A program made the position numbers and the translations under genes. From a virus, in the IMG/VR virus record IMGVR_UViG_3300034220_000029, positions 20,354-84,353 of that record: 64,000 bases of DNA; one strand, 5' to 3'. Below, one piece after another: positions 23,771 to 31,202 of the stretch. The notes under the pieces are model-generated. The model did not search any database, had not been told where the DNA came from, and was given only the letters and a program-made list of their open reading frames with translations. Each line of letters opens with the position of its first letter. Within the stretch, counting starts at the first letter, position 1.

Positions 23771-24702
23771 GCGACCTCGGTCCTTGCGCTGACCACGGCG
23801 AGCGTCTCGACGTCGAGCTCGAGCCGCACCAGGTGCGTCCGCTTCGCGGAAGTGAGGCTGGCTTGATCGCGGTCGATGCGCAGGTCGCCCATGAGGACCT
23901 GCTCGCCGTCGCGGTGGGCAGCTGCAGCAATCCAGCGGACCGCTGTGGGCTTCATGCGGTACTCGAAGTCCGGGTCCTCCGGGCACGGTGTCGCAGCCGG
24001 CATCCATTCACGGTTCGGCCCCCTGCGGAACTCCAGGCGATGCTTCAGACCCCTGAGCTCGGCCAAGGTGATGACCTCCTTGTTCGCCCTGACGCGGGCC
24101 TCGTCTGCCGCCTTGATCTGGGCGACCCGTTTCGCAGCGGCCCGGCGGGCAATTTCAGCCCGGACGCCGACGATCGACAGGCCCCTGGGAGGTTGAGGGG
24201 ACTGGACCTCGAACGCGCCCTCGGCGCAGAACGTGACGCCGTCGTTGACGCCCATGACGTTGAGAGAGGCAGCCAGCTGCTCGTCAGTCGCGTCTATCAG
24301 GCCGATCGGCTCACGGGCAGACGCCGGGGTGTTATTGAGGCAGCCGATGACGCCGCCGGAGAGGTCAGCGCCAATGACGCGCATCAGGTCGGTGATGATC
24401 GTCTCGAAGGAATCGGCGGGCCTGGCCGGGCCGAGGTCAGCGACGATCCGGCTGCCATCCTTCTCGGCGTCGCCGGTGCTGTTGAAGCGACCGTCTGCGG
24501 AAAAGGACTGGTGTCTGTTAACCCAGGCCGGACTGCCGCCCTTGGGGCCAAACGCCACGAAGTCAGCGAGGATCGGGTATTCGTCGATCGAGCCGGTGGC
24601 GTCGTCATCGCCCATGGTGCGTGTCAGCGCTGTGACCCGCACAATATCGCCGTTGGCGCAACGGTAAAAGTTACCAACGACTGGGTTGAATTTGAATGTC
24701 AA
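23767..24702 (-). CDS. Hypothetical protein (311 aa, TTG start)
   Basis: The TTG at 24702 lies 6 nt after GGAG, at the same distance from the shared leader hairpin (24721-24733) as the ATG in other copies, so this TTG is preferred over an ATG upstream. The protein has a central basic helix (RAEIARRAAAKRVAQIKAAD) and several tryptophans. No family recognised. Confidence 0.65.
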   Translation of the reverse strand: MTFKFNPVVGNFYRCANGDIVRVTALTRTMGDDDATGSIDEYPILADFVAFGPKGGSPAWVNRHQSFSADGRFNSTGDAEKDGSRIVADLGPARPADSFETIITDLMRVIGADLSGGVIGCLNNTPASAREPIGLIDATDEQLAASLNVMGVNDGVTFCAEGAFEVQSPQPPRGLSIVGVRAEIARRAAAKRVAQIKAADEARVRANKEVITLAELRGLKHRLEFRRGPNREWMPAATPCPEDPDFEYRMKPTAVRWIAAAAHRDGEQVLMGDLRIDRDQASLTSAKRTHLVRLELDVETLAVVSARTEVA

Positions 24703-24720
24703 TTTGAACTCCGAAAATGT

Positions 24721-24733
24721 GAGCAATTCGCTC
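24721..24733 (-). promoter_or_regulatory. SD-proximal leader hairpin (GAGC-GAAUU-GCUC)
   Basis: A 4-bp stem with loop GAAUU, 8 nt before CGGAG. The stem sequence is unlike the other copies but fully paired. Confidence 0.6.
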
Positions 24734-24808
24734 GGGTTTGCCTCTGAAGAAGCAAGTGAAATATACCTTTAGCGTTACAACTTGTTGCAGGTTTCCTTTG
24801 TGACTTAA

Positions 24809-25063
24809 TTACACCGGGCGGTGTGCTTCTTTATTGATAGCTGCCTGTGCCCGTGCGACAAGGGCTCCAGTGTCACCGCGGGTATATACCACCAGTGGTT
24901 TTTCAAACACAGTGGGCATTACCTGCGCGTAGATGGCGACGTTGTCGGGGCAGTCCTCATTGCCGTCGATCTCGAACGAGGCGAAGACCGGCGGGTCAAG
25001 CCGGCGCAGCGCCGTGCTGCGCAGCCAGGCCACGTCCTCACGGTCATTGAGGAACTGGATCAT
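24809..25063 (-). CDS. Hypothetical protein (84 aa)
   Basis: Begins IQFLNDREDVAWLRSTALRR and contains GNEDCPDNVAIYAQVM, where PDNV is encoded by a perfect 13-bp motif (24938-24950). The ATG at 25063 is coupled by ATGA. Function unknown. The 24734-24808 gap downstream of no gene holds an AT-rich stretch but no clear promoter. Confidence 0.6.
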   Translation of the reverse strand: MIQFLNDREDVAWLRSTALRRLDPPVFASFEIDGNEDCPDNVAIYAQVMPTVFEKPLVVYTRGDTGALVARAQAAINKEAHRPV

Positions 25064-25323
25064 GCTGGCGCCCGCTTCTTGATGTAGTAGCCAAAGCCTG
25101 TCACCCAGGTGATGTCGAGTGGAATCTTGTGGTGCACTGCGTGCTCCATCAGGACCCAAACCGTGCTGCCGGAGGAGGAGTGCGTCGAGTGCCCGAATTG
25201 CTCGAACAAATCGATCAGGGTGCGAGCTTGAGCCCGCGTCACCGTCCGAGAGACGAGACCAAATGCAGACGTTGTCGGGTTGAGTTTGATGCGGCCGTCC
25301 CCGCTGAACATGCCGTAGTCCAT
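25060..25323 (-). CDS. Hypothetical protein (87 aa)
   Basis: The ATG at 25323 shares one base with the upstream stop (TGATG). The product has a SRTVTRAQARTLIDLFEQFG segment and ends KKRAPA. A 12/13 copy of the dispersed motif lies at 25268-25280. Unknown function. Confidence 0.6.
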   Translation of the reverse strand: MDYGMFSGDGRIKLNPTTSAFGLVSRTVTRAQARTLIDLFEQFGHSTHSSSGSTVWVLMEHAVHHKIPLDITWVTGFGYYIKKRAPA

Positions 25324-25787
25324 CACATCTTCCCCAGCAGCTCGTCTTCGATGGCCTGGCGCCGGGCCTCCATCTCCTCCTCGATCCGGGTCCTCAGTAC
25401 CTGCCGGGTCGACTCGTGGAACATGCTCGCCACCGACTGCACCACCAGTGGGTGCATCCACCACTCACCGGCGAAGGTGTAGGTGGAGCGCTTGGTGGTG
25501 CGCTCACCCCACAGGTTGTCCCCGTTCCAGACGGTGAGCTCAAGTAGCCCCGTGTCCTGCCGCAGGCACAGGTCGGTGCACTTGTCGTAGGTGCTGGTCG
25601 AGCTCTTTTCCTCGAAGGGGACGGGCGTCGCCCTGTAGTTGTCGTGGCTCTCGCCCTTGACAACCCTGAGCTGCCCGGTACGCACCGCTTCACGCAGCGG
25701 GCCCACCAACTTGTGGTTGTAGTCACTGCAGTGCACGTCGTGGCCCCAGAGCTCGAACTTGCGCTTGAGGGTGTTGACCTCGTTCAT
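25323..25787 (-). CDS. Hypothetical protein (154 aa)
   Basis: A tryptophan-rich alpha/beta protein (TVWNGDNLWGERTTKR) with a C-terminal charged helix (RIEEEMEARRQAIEDELLG). ATG at 25787, coupled by ATGA in the junction GCGCCAGCATGA shared with two other gene starts. Function unknown. Confidence 0.65.
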   Translation of the reverse strand: MNEVNTLKRKFELWGHDVHCSDYNHKLVGPLREAVRTGQLRVVKGESHDNYRATPVPFEEKSSTSTYDKCTDLCLRQDTGLLELTVWNGDNLWGERTTKRSTYTFAGEWWMHPLVVQSVASMFHESTRQVLRTRIEEEMEARRQAIEDELLGKM

Positions 25788-26197
25788 GCTGGCGCTCCCG
25801 GTGGGTTGTAGATCAGGCCCCTCAACTCAGCGAGGGCTTGCATGCGCGCCTCGAAGCGGGTGAGGAAGTCTCCGCTGCCGGAGAAGCTGTCGTGGGCCCG
25901 CTGCATATCGCAGAGCAGGTCCAGCGCTGCGTTGCCTTCAATCCCCGCGGCCTTCAGTGCCGCCTCGAACCTGTTCCTGGTTAGGGACTCGGGGCGCAGG
26001 TGCATCCACACCGTCGTGCCGTCACCCTGCTCGTCGAAGACTGGGTCGTAGGCGTTGTCGGGGATGAGGCCGCCGACAATGCACTTGTCACCGTTCGGTG
26101 CCCGGTACATGCAGGCGCCGTCTTCGTCATGAGAGGCGCGGCCCTGCGTCCTGATGTGGTTCAGGCCTTCGTCGAAGATTTGCTGTAGCGTTTTCAT
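25784..26197 (-). CDS. Conserved phage protein of unknown function (137 aa)
   Basis: Starts KTLQQIFDEGLNHIRTQGRA and contains CMYRAPNGDKCIVGGLIPDN, a segment I recall from a small family found in phages and plasmids with no assigned function. The IPDN residues are encoded by a one-mismatch 13-bp motif (26051-26063). It ends in GAPA at the shared junction. Confidence 0.7.
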   Translation of the reverse strand: MKTLQQIFDEGLNHIRTQGRASHDEDGACMYRAPNGDKCIVGGLIPDNAYDPVFDEQGDGTTVWMHLRPESLTRNRFEAALKAAGIEGNAALDLLCDMQRAHDSFSGSGDFLTRFEARMQALAELRGLIYNPPGAPA

Positions 26198-27141
26198 TCC
26201 TCGTCCCCTATGGCTTTGCGAATCTCAACTGGCACATGGTCGCCGCGGTAAACGGCGTCGCAGACGGCTTCGGTCGTAGCGGCGACGCTCAGGCCCTCTG
26301 GGACCTTGACCTCGAAGCGGGTGACGCTGCTGCAGGCGTTGCCGGGAGCCTGCGAATCGATCGTGAAGCGCGTCTCAGCCTCTTCCTGAGTACGGAACCA
26401 CATGACGTGCTCGTTGCGGGTCACGGGGCGCTCGATCACCACACCGTGCACCACCGAGGTCTTCTCCTTCGTGCCGGTGACGCGCTCGATGACCGAGTCG
26501 ATACGCTCGGCAGACTTGTCGATGAAGGCACGCAGCTCGTCGAGCTTCTCGACAAGGTCGTTATGCTTGTTCACGCACATGGCGATGTAGTCAACCTGGT
26601 TGCGGTTGCGCGGCCCGACGGTCGACAAGATCGGCTCACCGTCGCCGTCCACCAAGGCCCATCCGTGGCCGGTCGTTCTGATATGCACCGGCAGTGCGAA
26701 CGGCGCAGCATCGAGCTCGGCCACAGGCTCAAGCACCCGCGGCATCAGCTCGTCAAACGTGGTGGGCAGCACGCAGTAGCTGCTGTTGCCCCAACGCACA
26801 GCGCAATCGAAGTCAAGGCCTGCAGCGCGCTCGATGAACGCCCCCGCCGTCTCGTTGTTGTCTAGCGCCTTGAAGCGCTTGCTGTAGTTGGCCAGAACGA
26901 TGGTCATGCCCTCGACACGCTGGGCCAGCCCGATCACGTCCGCAACGTATTTCTCGCGCGGTGTCGGCTCGGCAGACTCATCAACCACCAGCACGAGGTC
27001 GCTGCTTGAGAAGCAGTGCTGCAGGCCCGCCCTGTCTCGCACCCGCGCCCAGTTGGCGGAGATTTTCGTGTAGAGGATGTGGGTCACGTTCGATTCAAAC
27101 TCGTCATCCACCGCTATCGAGTCAAAGCGTACGGTTTTCAT
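26194..27141 (-). CDS. Hypothetical protein (315 aa)
   Basis: An alpha/beta protein with a middle helix (HNDLVEKLDELRAFIDKSAE) likely to be coiled coil. No enzyme motif seen. ATG at 27141 in the GCACCAGCATGA junction; ends in GDEE at an ATGA overlap. Function unknown. Confidence 0.65.
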   Translation of the reverse strand: MKTVRFDSIAVDDEFESNVTHILYTKISANWARVRDRAGLQHCFSSSDLVLVVDESAEPTPREKYVADVIGLAQRVEGMTIVLANYSKRFKALDNNETAGAFIERAAGLDFDCAVRWGNSSYCVLPTTFDELMPRVLEPVAELDAAPFALPVHIRTTGHGWALVDGDGEPILSTVGPRNRNQVDYIAMCVNKHNDLVEKLDELRAFIDKSAERIDSVIERVTGTKEKTSVVHGVVIERPVTRNEHVMWFRTQEEAETRFTIDSQAPGNACSSVTRFEVKVPEGLSVAATTEAVCDAVYRGDHVPVEIRKAIGDEE

Positions 27142-27500
27142 GCTGGTGCCCTTTCGATGGCGGTGTCGAGCACCAGCAGCACGTCGGCGTGCTTGGTGTC
27201 TTGGTGGTCGTTGAACTGGGTCATCAGCCAGGAGGGTGCAAACGCGGTGCCGGTGTCGTGTTTCCGGGTAGGAAACAACTCAAGCAGGATCGGCGCGACA
27301 GCCTCACGCACCTCAAGGGCCCTGCCGAAGTGCCCTTGCGTCGCGACGTCCACACCACCGAAGAAGCAATAGCAAACCGCGTCAGCCTCCAGGGACGACG
27401 TGGGCCCACCAAGCGCGTCCCGGCCGAAGGCGCCCTTGGTCCAGCGCTCCTTGTCAGCGAGGACCTCGCGTGTGGCGATCAGGTCAGATTTGAGTGTCAT
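27138..27500 (-). CDS. DUF6197-like protein
   Basis: 120 residues with LIATREVLADKERWTKGAF, then GRDALGG, a cysteine-containing VCYCFFGGVDVA and a C-terminal FNDHQDTKHADVLLVLDTAI. This layout matches my recollection of DUF6197 (phage and actinobacterial small proteins, function unknown). ATG at 27500, coupled to the upstream gene. Ends in ERAPA. Confidence 0.7.
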   Translation of the reverse strand: MTLKSDLIATREVLADKERWTKGAFGRDALGGPTSSLEADAVCYCFFGGVDVATQGHFGRALEVREAVAPILLELFPTRKHDTGTAFAPSWLMTQFNDHQDTKHADVLLVLDTAIERAPA

Positions 27501-27889
27501 GCTGCCACCTCTTCCATCGTGACGGGCAGGGTGGCATTGACGGGGGTTTCAGCCGGCGCGTCCATGTCGATTTGAACCTCAGCCGCAAGGCGCAACGACC
27601 AGCCACCCTCGACAAGGGCATAGGCAAGCATCCGGCCGGTCGTGGCGTAGCGCTCACGCAGGGTGCGGGCCACCTTGTACAGGGGGCCGAACTCGACTCG
27701 TGCGGGGCCGTCGTGGCCGAGCATGAAAGACTCGATGGTGGCGCGCAAACGCTGTGACAATGGGCTGCGCTCCAGTACCAGACGGTGTCGGTGGTACGGG
27801 CCAGACCCAGGTAGGGCAATGGCCACCATCAAGGTAAAATCGCCATCCCCGGGGATGGGGGACGTGGCTGTCGCTCTGACTTCGTTCAT
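27497..27889 (-). CDS. Hypothetical protein (130 aa)
   Basis: A mixed protein with a beta-rich start (DGDFTLMVAIALPGSGPYH) and helical middle. The ATG at 27889 follows GGAG and the shared leader hairpin (27909-27923). Function unknown. Confidence 0.65.
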   Translation of the reverse strand: MNEVRATATSPIPGDGDFTLMVAIALPGSGPYHRHRLVLERSPLSQRLRATIESFMLGHDGPARVEFGPLYKVARTLRERYATTGRMLAYALVEGGWSLRLAAEVQIDMDAPAETPVNATLPVTMEEVAA

Positions 27890-27908
27890 AGTCGGACTCC
27901 AAAAAGGT

Positions 27909-27923
27909 GCAACAAAGCGTTGC
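27909..27923 (-). promoter_or_regulatory. SD-proximal leader hairpin (GCAAC-GCUUU-GUUGC)
   Basis: The stem GCAAC/GTTGC differs at several positions on both sides from the GCCGC copies but the loop is the consensus GCUUU. It ends 8 nt before GGAG. Confidence 0.75.
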
Positions 27924-27997
27924 GGGGTGTGAGCGATTGTGCTCGGGTCTGTAGGACTGTGCTAACTATTTTTGTAGGACAGTCTTATTTTCGTGAA

Positions 27998-28486
27998 TTA
28001 GTTATCGGAACGCGGCTTGCTCCCCAAGCGGTTTGACCGGCAGGAACTCAAGAATCTGCGAGCCATCTGGATCATGGGCAGCGAGACAAGGATTTGGCGG
28101 GCGCCCCGCACAGCGTTCAAGAAGGCGACCTTGTCTTCGAGGTAAACCGTGTCGTAGCTCCCGTTCCACGACGGGTTCGCCACCAGCTTCATCGGCGGAG
28201 CGTCATCGAATCGCACGGTCACGATGCACTGCTGGCTGCAGTTAATCATGCCTTTGCTGACTGCGACGCTGACCCCAGTGCCCCGCTGCATCCACCCGAG
28301 GCTCAGCACACCGTGCACGGGGCCGTCGAAGGGCGGCTTCAGGCTCAGGGTGTTGCTGCGGACGGTGGCGCCGTGCGACACCTCGTTCGTCATCCGGTCA
28401 GTTTTGGACACGAGAGTCCATTCAGCCTGTGCCGAGAAGCAGCACAGAGCGGCGATCAATGCGAGGGTACGGGGCAGGGTCTTCAT
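27998..28486 (-). CDS. Secreted protein with probable 3' frameshift (162 aa)
   Basis: The N-terminus (KTLPRTLALIAALCCFSAQA) is a signal peptide with probable cleavage after AQA. The mature part, beginning EWTLVSKTDRMTNEVSHG, with CSQQCIVTVRFDD in the centre, resembles a family of small secreted proteobacterial proteins of unknown function. The last 25 or so codons read in frame as RRFLSSCRSNRLG, unlike the family. The overlapping -1 frame gives DGSQILEFLPVKPLGEQAAF then a stop at 28002-28004, which fits much better. A one-base deletion near 28075 (CCAGATGG) is the simplest explanation. Start ATG 28486 has GGAG 5 nt upstream. Confidence 0.7.
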   Translation of the reverse strand: MKTLPRTLALIAALCCFSAQAEWTLVSKTDRMTNEVSHGATVRSNTLSLKPPFDGPVHGVLSLGWMQRGTGVSVAVSKGMINCSQQCIVTVRFDDAPPMKLVANPSWNGSYDTVYLEDKVAFLNAVRGARQILVSLPMIQMARRFLSSCRSNRLGSKPRSDN

Positions 28487-28550
28487 GGTGGCTCCAGTAA
28501 AAGTGGTCACTGAATGTACAGTCTGGCGCCAGCCCCGTATATGGACAAAT

Positions 28551-28766
28551 TTACAGTCCCTGGCCTTTCAGCTCGCGCACCTTGCGCAAACCAGACTTGG
28601 CCTGCTTCAGGGTTGCGTCGAACTCCTCAAGCGTCGCACGGTGCGATGAATCAAGGCCTGCAGCCTCCGCCAGTGCGGCGCGTGTGGCCAAGGTGTTGCG
28701 GTACATCCTGCTCAGCGCGCTCACTTCGGCGTTGGTCAGCGGTTTGAATTCGGGGTCGGTTCTCAT
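28551..28766 (-). CDS. Hypothetical protein (71 aa)
   Basis: A helical, charged protein (FKPLTNAEVSALSRMYRN, then FDATLKQAKSGLRKVRELKG). The ATG at 28766 lies just after the upstream stop; a TTG further upstream is possible. A perfect 13-bp motif (28773-28785) is at the 3' end of the upstream gene, just before this start. Function unknown. Confidence 0.6.
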   Translation of the reverse strand: MRTDPEFKPLTNAEVSALSRMYRNTLATRAALAEAAGLDSSHRATLEEFDATLKQAKSGLRKVRELKGQGL

Positions 28767-28767
28767 G

Positions 28768-29037
28768 TCAGTCCCCGACAACGTCTGAGCCTTGAACTGC
28801 GGCGAGATCAACCTTCACCTTGGCGTGAAGGCCCCGCATGCCGAGGGCGTGGCGCAGTTTGCTGGCTGCCTCAAGGGCATAGGCCCTGCTGCGGCCGTTC
28901 ACGCCGCCCAGCAGGTCGTGGATGGCTTCGAGCCCGGCTCGCATGGCCACGGTGTCTCGGTCGGTGGCGGCGCGGGCCGCAATGTTGTCGACGAGCTGCC
29001 GGGCTACGGCAGCGCGCTCAATGTTTGGGTCAGTCAT
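28768..29037 (-). CDS. Hypothetical protein (89 aa)
   Basis: A helical protein (IERAAVARQLVDNIAARAAT, AYALEAASKLRHALGM). Its last residues SDVVGD and stop are encoded by a perfect copy of the 13-bp motif. The ATG at 29037 overlaps the upstream gene by 8 nt. Function unknown. Confidence 0.6.
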   Translation of the reverse strand: MTDPNIERAAVARQLVDNIAARAATDRDTVAMRAGLEAIHDLLGGVNGRSRAYALEAASKLRHALGMRGLHAKVKVDLAAVQGSDVVGD

Positions 29038-29257
29038 ATTTGTGGTTCCTGTGTGATTTCAGTCCGGGAGCGATCTTGCAGCAGGCCGAGTAGTGGGCTT
29101 CGGCGCCCTCCACATCGTCACAGCGCACCTTGGTGTGGACCTCGCCGTCGGGGTCCCTGAGGAGCACAGCGTACATGCCCCGGACACCGGCCTCCCGCTC
29201 CACGCTGACATGCGCCCCGTTTTTGTAGGTGCGGCTCTTTGGTTTTCGCATCGGCAT
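29030..29257 (-). CDS. Small hypothetical protein (75 aa)
   Basis: Begins PMRKPKSRTYKNGAHVSVER and has cysteines near the C-terminus (VRCDDVEGAEAHYSACC). The ATG at 29257 has AAGGA 7 nt upstream. It is the first gene after the AT-rich non-coding island, so a promoter for this block should lie within 29258-29600, but I could not define one. Confidence 0.6.
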   Translation of the reverse strand: MPMRKPKSRTYKNGAHVSVEREAGVRGMYAVLLRDPDGEVHTKVRCDDVEGAEAHYSACCKIAPGLKSHRNHKYD

Positions 29258-29815
29258 GGCGTGTCCTTCATGTTGGCGTTGTCGGGGCGTCGCGGGTATC
29301 GGCTGTGACCCAGGTGTGTCGCGTAGGCGAGGGGCACAGCGGGTGAGGGTGAGGGTGACAGGGGCGGTGACGTTGTCGGGGTTGTCGCCGGATGGCGACA
29401 ACTTTGACGTTGTCGGGGTGCGTTTCAAATGGGAAACGACCTTAGACCGTTGATTTCATTGAAGAATAAAAATTCCTGATTTGCAAAATAGGGGTGCAGG
29501 GTAAAACGGCCTTTTTCATGAGAAAGTTACAAAGTACGTTTCACATTATGAAATGAAGTAAAAAAATAAAAGTGATTCCACCAGCTTCGGGGGACTTATA
29601 TTTAACTACTCTTTTTTCTGTTTCTATTCAACAACTTGATCGCGTTTTTCTGCAAAAATGTGCCTCTTTTTTGAGCACAGCTGGATACTTGTCCAGTGGT
29701 TTTTGTCTGTTACAACTGTAACGATGCTATCAATTTTGACGTGAGTAAGCGCTAATTTAAGGCGTTTAATTGGGGACAGAGTAGCGATTTTGTTACAACT
29801 TGCGCTCCAGACCTG
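29258..29815. other. AT-rich non-coding island with palindromes
   Basis: No convincing gene. Three copies of the 13-bp motif lie at 29275, 29369 and 29406. From about 29430 the DNA becomes markedly AT-rich and contains TTTCACATTATGAAA (29539-29553), the 14-bp palindrome GTTACA-AC-TGTAAC (29711-29724), and several A or T tracts. Such composition in a GC-rich phage suggests an origin, a promoter/operator cluster or both. Confidence 0.5.
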
Positions 29816-29860
29816 CCCCCGACAACGTCATGCACCAAATCAGTGCCAAAACTATGCAAA

Positions 29861-29930
29861 TTTCACATTGTGGAACGCCCAGGACCTGCCCCCGACAACG
29901 TCAAGCGCAGGAAAATTCCACAATGTGAAA
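29861..29930. promoter_or_regulatory. 15-bp inverted repeat pair (operator-like)
   Basis: TTTCACATTGTGGAA (29861-29875) and its exact reverse complement TTCCACAATGTGAAA (29916-29930) flank a perfect 13-bp motif (29890-29902). Each arm is itself nearly palindromic. A related palindrome lies at 29539-29553. The layout suggests a dimeric regulator binding at two sites 40 bp apart. Confidence 0.55.
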
Positions 29931-29964
29931 TGTCGAGGGCCCAGCCCCCGACAACGTCACCGTC

Positions 29965-30216
29965 TCAGGCAAAGACGGCGGCCTGATTCCTGGCCGCCCA
30001 GTACGTGCGGCCTGCCAGAACGGGCGCTGGTGCCGGTTCTTGGTAGAAGTCAGCCACCAGCACTGGGTTATGCCCGTCCGTGGCGTACAGGCGCCCTGAG
30101 CAGGCCCTGGCGCGGCTTTCCGATCGAGCCCTGTTCTTGCTCAGTACACCGTAGCGGGTGAAGACAGCGCCGGGCATGGTGACGTTGTCGGGGCGCATGA
30201 CGTAGTACAGCATCAT
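29965..30216 (-). CDS. Small hypothetical protein (83 aa)
   Basis: Begins MLYYVMRPDNVTMPGAVFTR and includes NRARSESRARACSGRLYATD. The ATG at 30216 forms an ATGA with the stop of the preceding 21-codon gene, which carries the shared leader hairpin, so translational coupling supports it. A perfect 13-bp motif (30181-30193) encodes PDNV. Function unknown. Confidence 0.55.
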   Translation of the reverse strand: MMLYYVMRPDNVTMPGAVFTRYGVLSKNRARSESRARACSGRLYATDGHNPVLVADFYQEPAPAPVLAGRTYWAARNQAAVFA

Positions 30217-30278
30217 GCACCCAGCAAGGCGGTCAGGGCTTCGTCGAGGACAGGCAGCTCAGGGGTGTAGTCGATCAT
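30213..30278 (-). CDS. 21-residue peptide gene with full leader
   Basis: Encodes MIDYTPELPVLDEALTALLGA. Despite its size it has the shared leader hairpin, GGAG and the usual ATG spacing, and its stop overlaps the start of the next gene. It may be a leader peptide for coupling or a functional micropeptide. Confidence 0.5.
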   Translation of the reverse strand: MIDYTPELPVLDEALTALLGA

Positions 30279-30294
30279 GTTGAACTCCAAATGA

Positions 30295-30309
30295 GGCGCA
30301 AATCGCGCC
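30295..30309 (-). promoter_or_regulatory. SD-proximal leader hairpin (GGCGC-GAUUU-GCGCC)
   Basis: A 5-bp stem with loop GAUUU, 6 nt before GGAG of the 21-residue peptide gene. Another covarying member of the family. Confidence 0.7.
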
Positions 30310-31140
30310 GGGTTGCGGGACAAGGCAAAGAGCAGGGTCCGTGTGCAGGGCCCTGTTATTTGCCCCCGACAACGTCAATGCCTCTGGCGGCGGCGTTGTC
30401 GGGGACTCAGGTTTTAAACCGCGTCTCAAAGCGAGACGGTTGGCCGGCCAGTGCCGGGATTCCACAGTACGCGCCCTGTGTTATGGCGTTGCATATACCC
30501 TTGCGATCGGGTTCGTTATTCAGCTTATGCGACCACCTCCCGCCCCGTCGTTGTCGGGGTTTGCCGGAGTTGCTGCATATTCCTTTTTCAGGTTCAGCAC
30601 GGCGCTGCAGAACAGCGCGCTACTCGTGGGGATGTGTCATCGCACCTGGCCATTGCTTTCGCGGGACCATGGGCTCAGCAGTGGTGTCTGCTGGTTGCGG
30701 GCTTTCACCGGCTAGGCCTCTGTGATGTGCATGGGTCAGTCGATCGGTCGGCCTGTTGTGAGTGACTTGGCCGCCGTCAATGCTGGTTCAGCATCACATA
30801 GCGTAGGGCTGCCACGGGTAGCCCGTCAGGGCCCGCAATGGTGGCAGCTTGGCAGTGCCTGCACAGCAAGCCCCGACAATGTGAGCGCCTTCGAGCGTGA
30901 ATCCGGATGCTGCAACTGGTGCGGGCAAGGGGACAAACGCTGTCCAGGTGGGGGCCATAGAGGCCGCCACGGGGCAGGGGCGCCGACGGTACTAGCGCTA
31001 TGCGCGCTGGCGTTGTCGGGGATACTGTGCAAACTTTTAAGGGGCGGCCCGGGTAACGGATTCACCGGGCATGGGCTTAGCGCCGATGCTGGGGGAAAGC
31101 GTTACCGTATCCCTTTCGGGGGGCGAGCAGTGCGATGACT
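30310..31140. other. Non-coding region with 13-bp motifs and hairpins
   Basis: About 830 nt without a supported gene; open frames are short, overlapping or lack ribosome binding sites. An overlapping plus-strand frame (30341-30715) has one hydrophobic stretch, but it runs through two 13-bp motifs and has no ribosome binding site. The region holds five copies of the 13-bp motif, including an inverted pair (30364 and 30392), the hairpin CGTCTC-GCUUU-GAGACG (30422-30438) and GGTTTAAAACC. Possible roles are an origin, a structured RNA or a remnant of lost genes. Confidence 0.5.
30422..30438 (-). other. GCUUU-loop hairpin without a gene
   Basis: CGTCTC-GCUUU-GAGACG on the minus strand, a 6-bp stem with the family loop. 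It is not followed by a clear ribosome binding site or start codon, so it may be a remnant leader or have another role. Confidence 0.55.
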
Positions 31141-31149
31141 GGCTTTAGG

Positions 31150-31194
31150 ATGCTATCATTTTGATAGCATGCTAAAGCCTGCTTTTGCAGGCTT
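31150..31194 (-). terminator. Tandem terminator hairpins after the gene at 31203-31727
   Basis: Two strong stems lie just past the stop of the leftward gene: AAGCCTGC/GCAGGCTT with a 4-nt loop (31175-31194) and ATGCTATCA/TGATAGCAT with a 3-nt loop (31150-31170). A short T run follows the first on the minus strand. A bidirectional or leftward terminator is likely. Confidence 0.65.
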
Positions 31195-31202
31195 CAGGGT
31201 GT

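Larger units (their letters stand above)
29275..31021. repeat. Cluster of the dispersed 13-bp motif GACGTTGTCGGGG
   Basis: Twelve copies lie in this span: 29275, 29369, 29406, 30181, 30392, 30547 and 31009 (as written) and 29817, 29890, 29946, 30364 and 30871 (reverse complement). Six are perfect 13-mers here; most others have one or two changes, often GGC for GAC at the left end. Other perfect copies lie at 6594, 9002, 24938, 28773, 60433 and 62273. One-mismatch copies lie at 605, 10304, 15058, 16585, 18943, 25268, 26051, 32219 and 34897. Inside genes the sequence is usually read as Pro-Asp-Asn/Ser, but both orientations occur between genes, so codon use does not explain it. A sequence-specific binding site is likely; its protein is unknown. 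Confidence 0.85.

Noticed and set aside
30341-30715. Plus-strand frame with a hydrophobic segment in the 30-kb non-coding block
   Set aside because: It contains two 13-bp motifs, has no ribosome binding site and overlaps other open frames; kept as non-coding.
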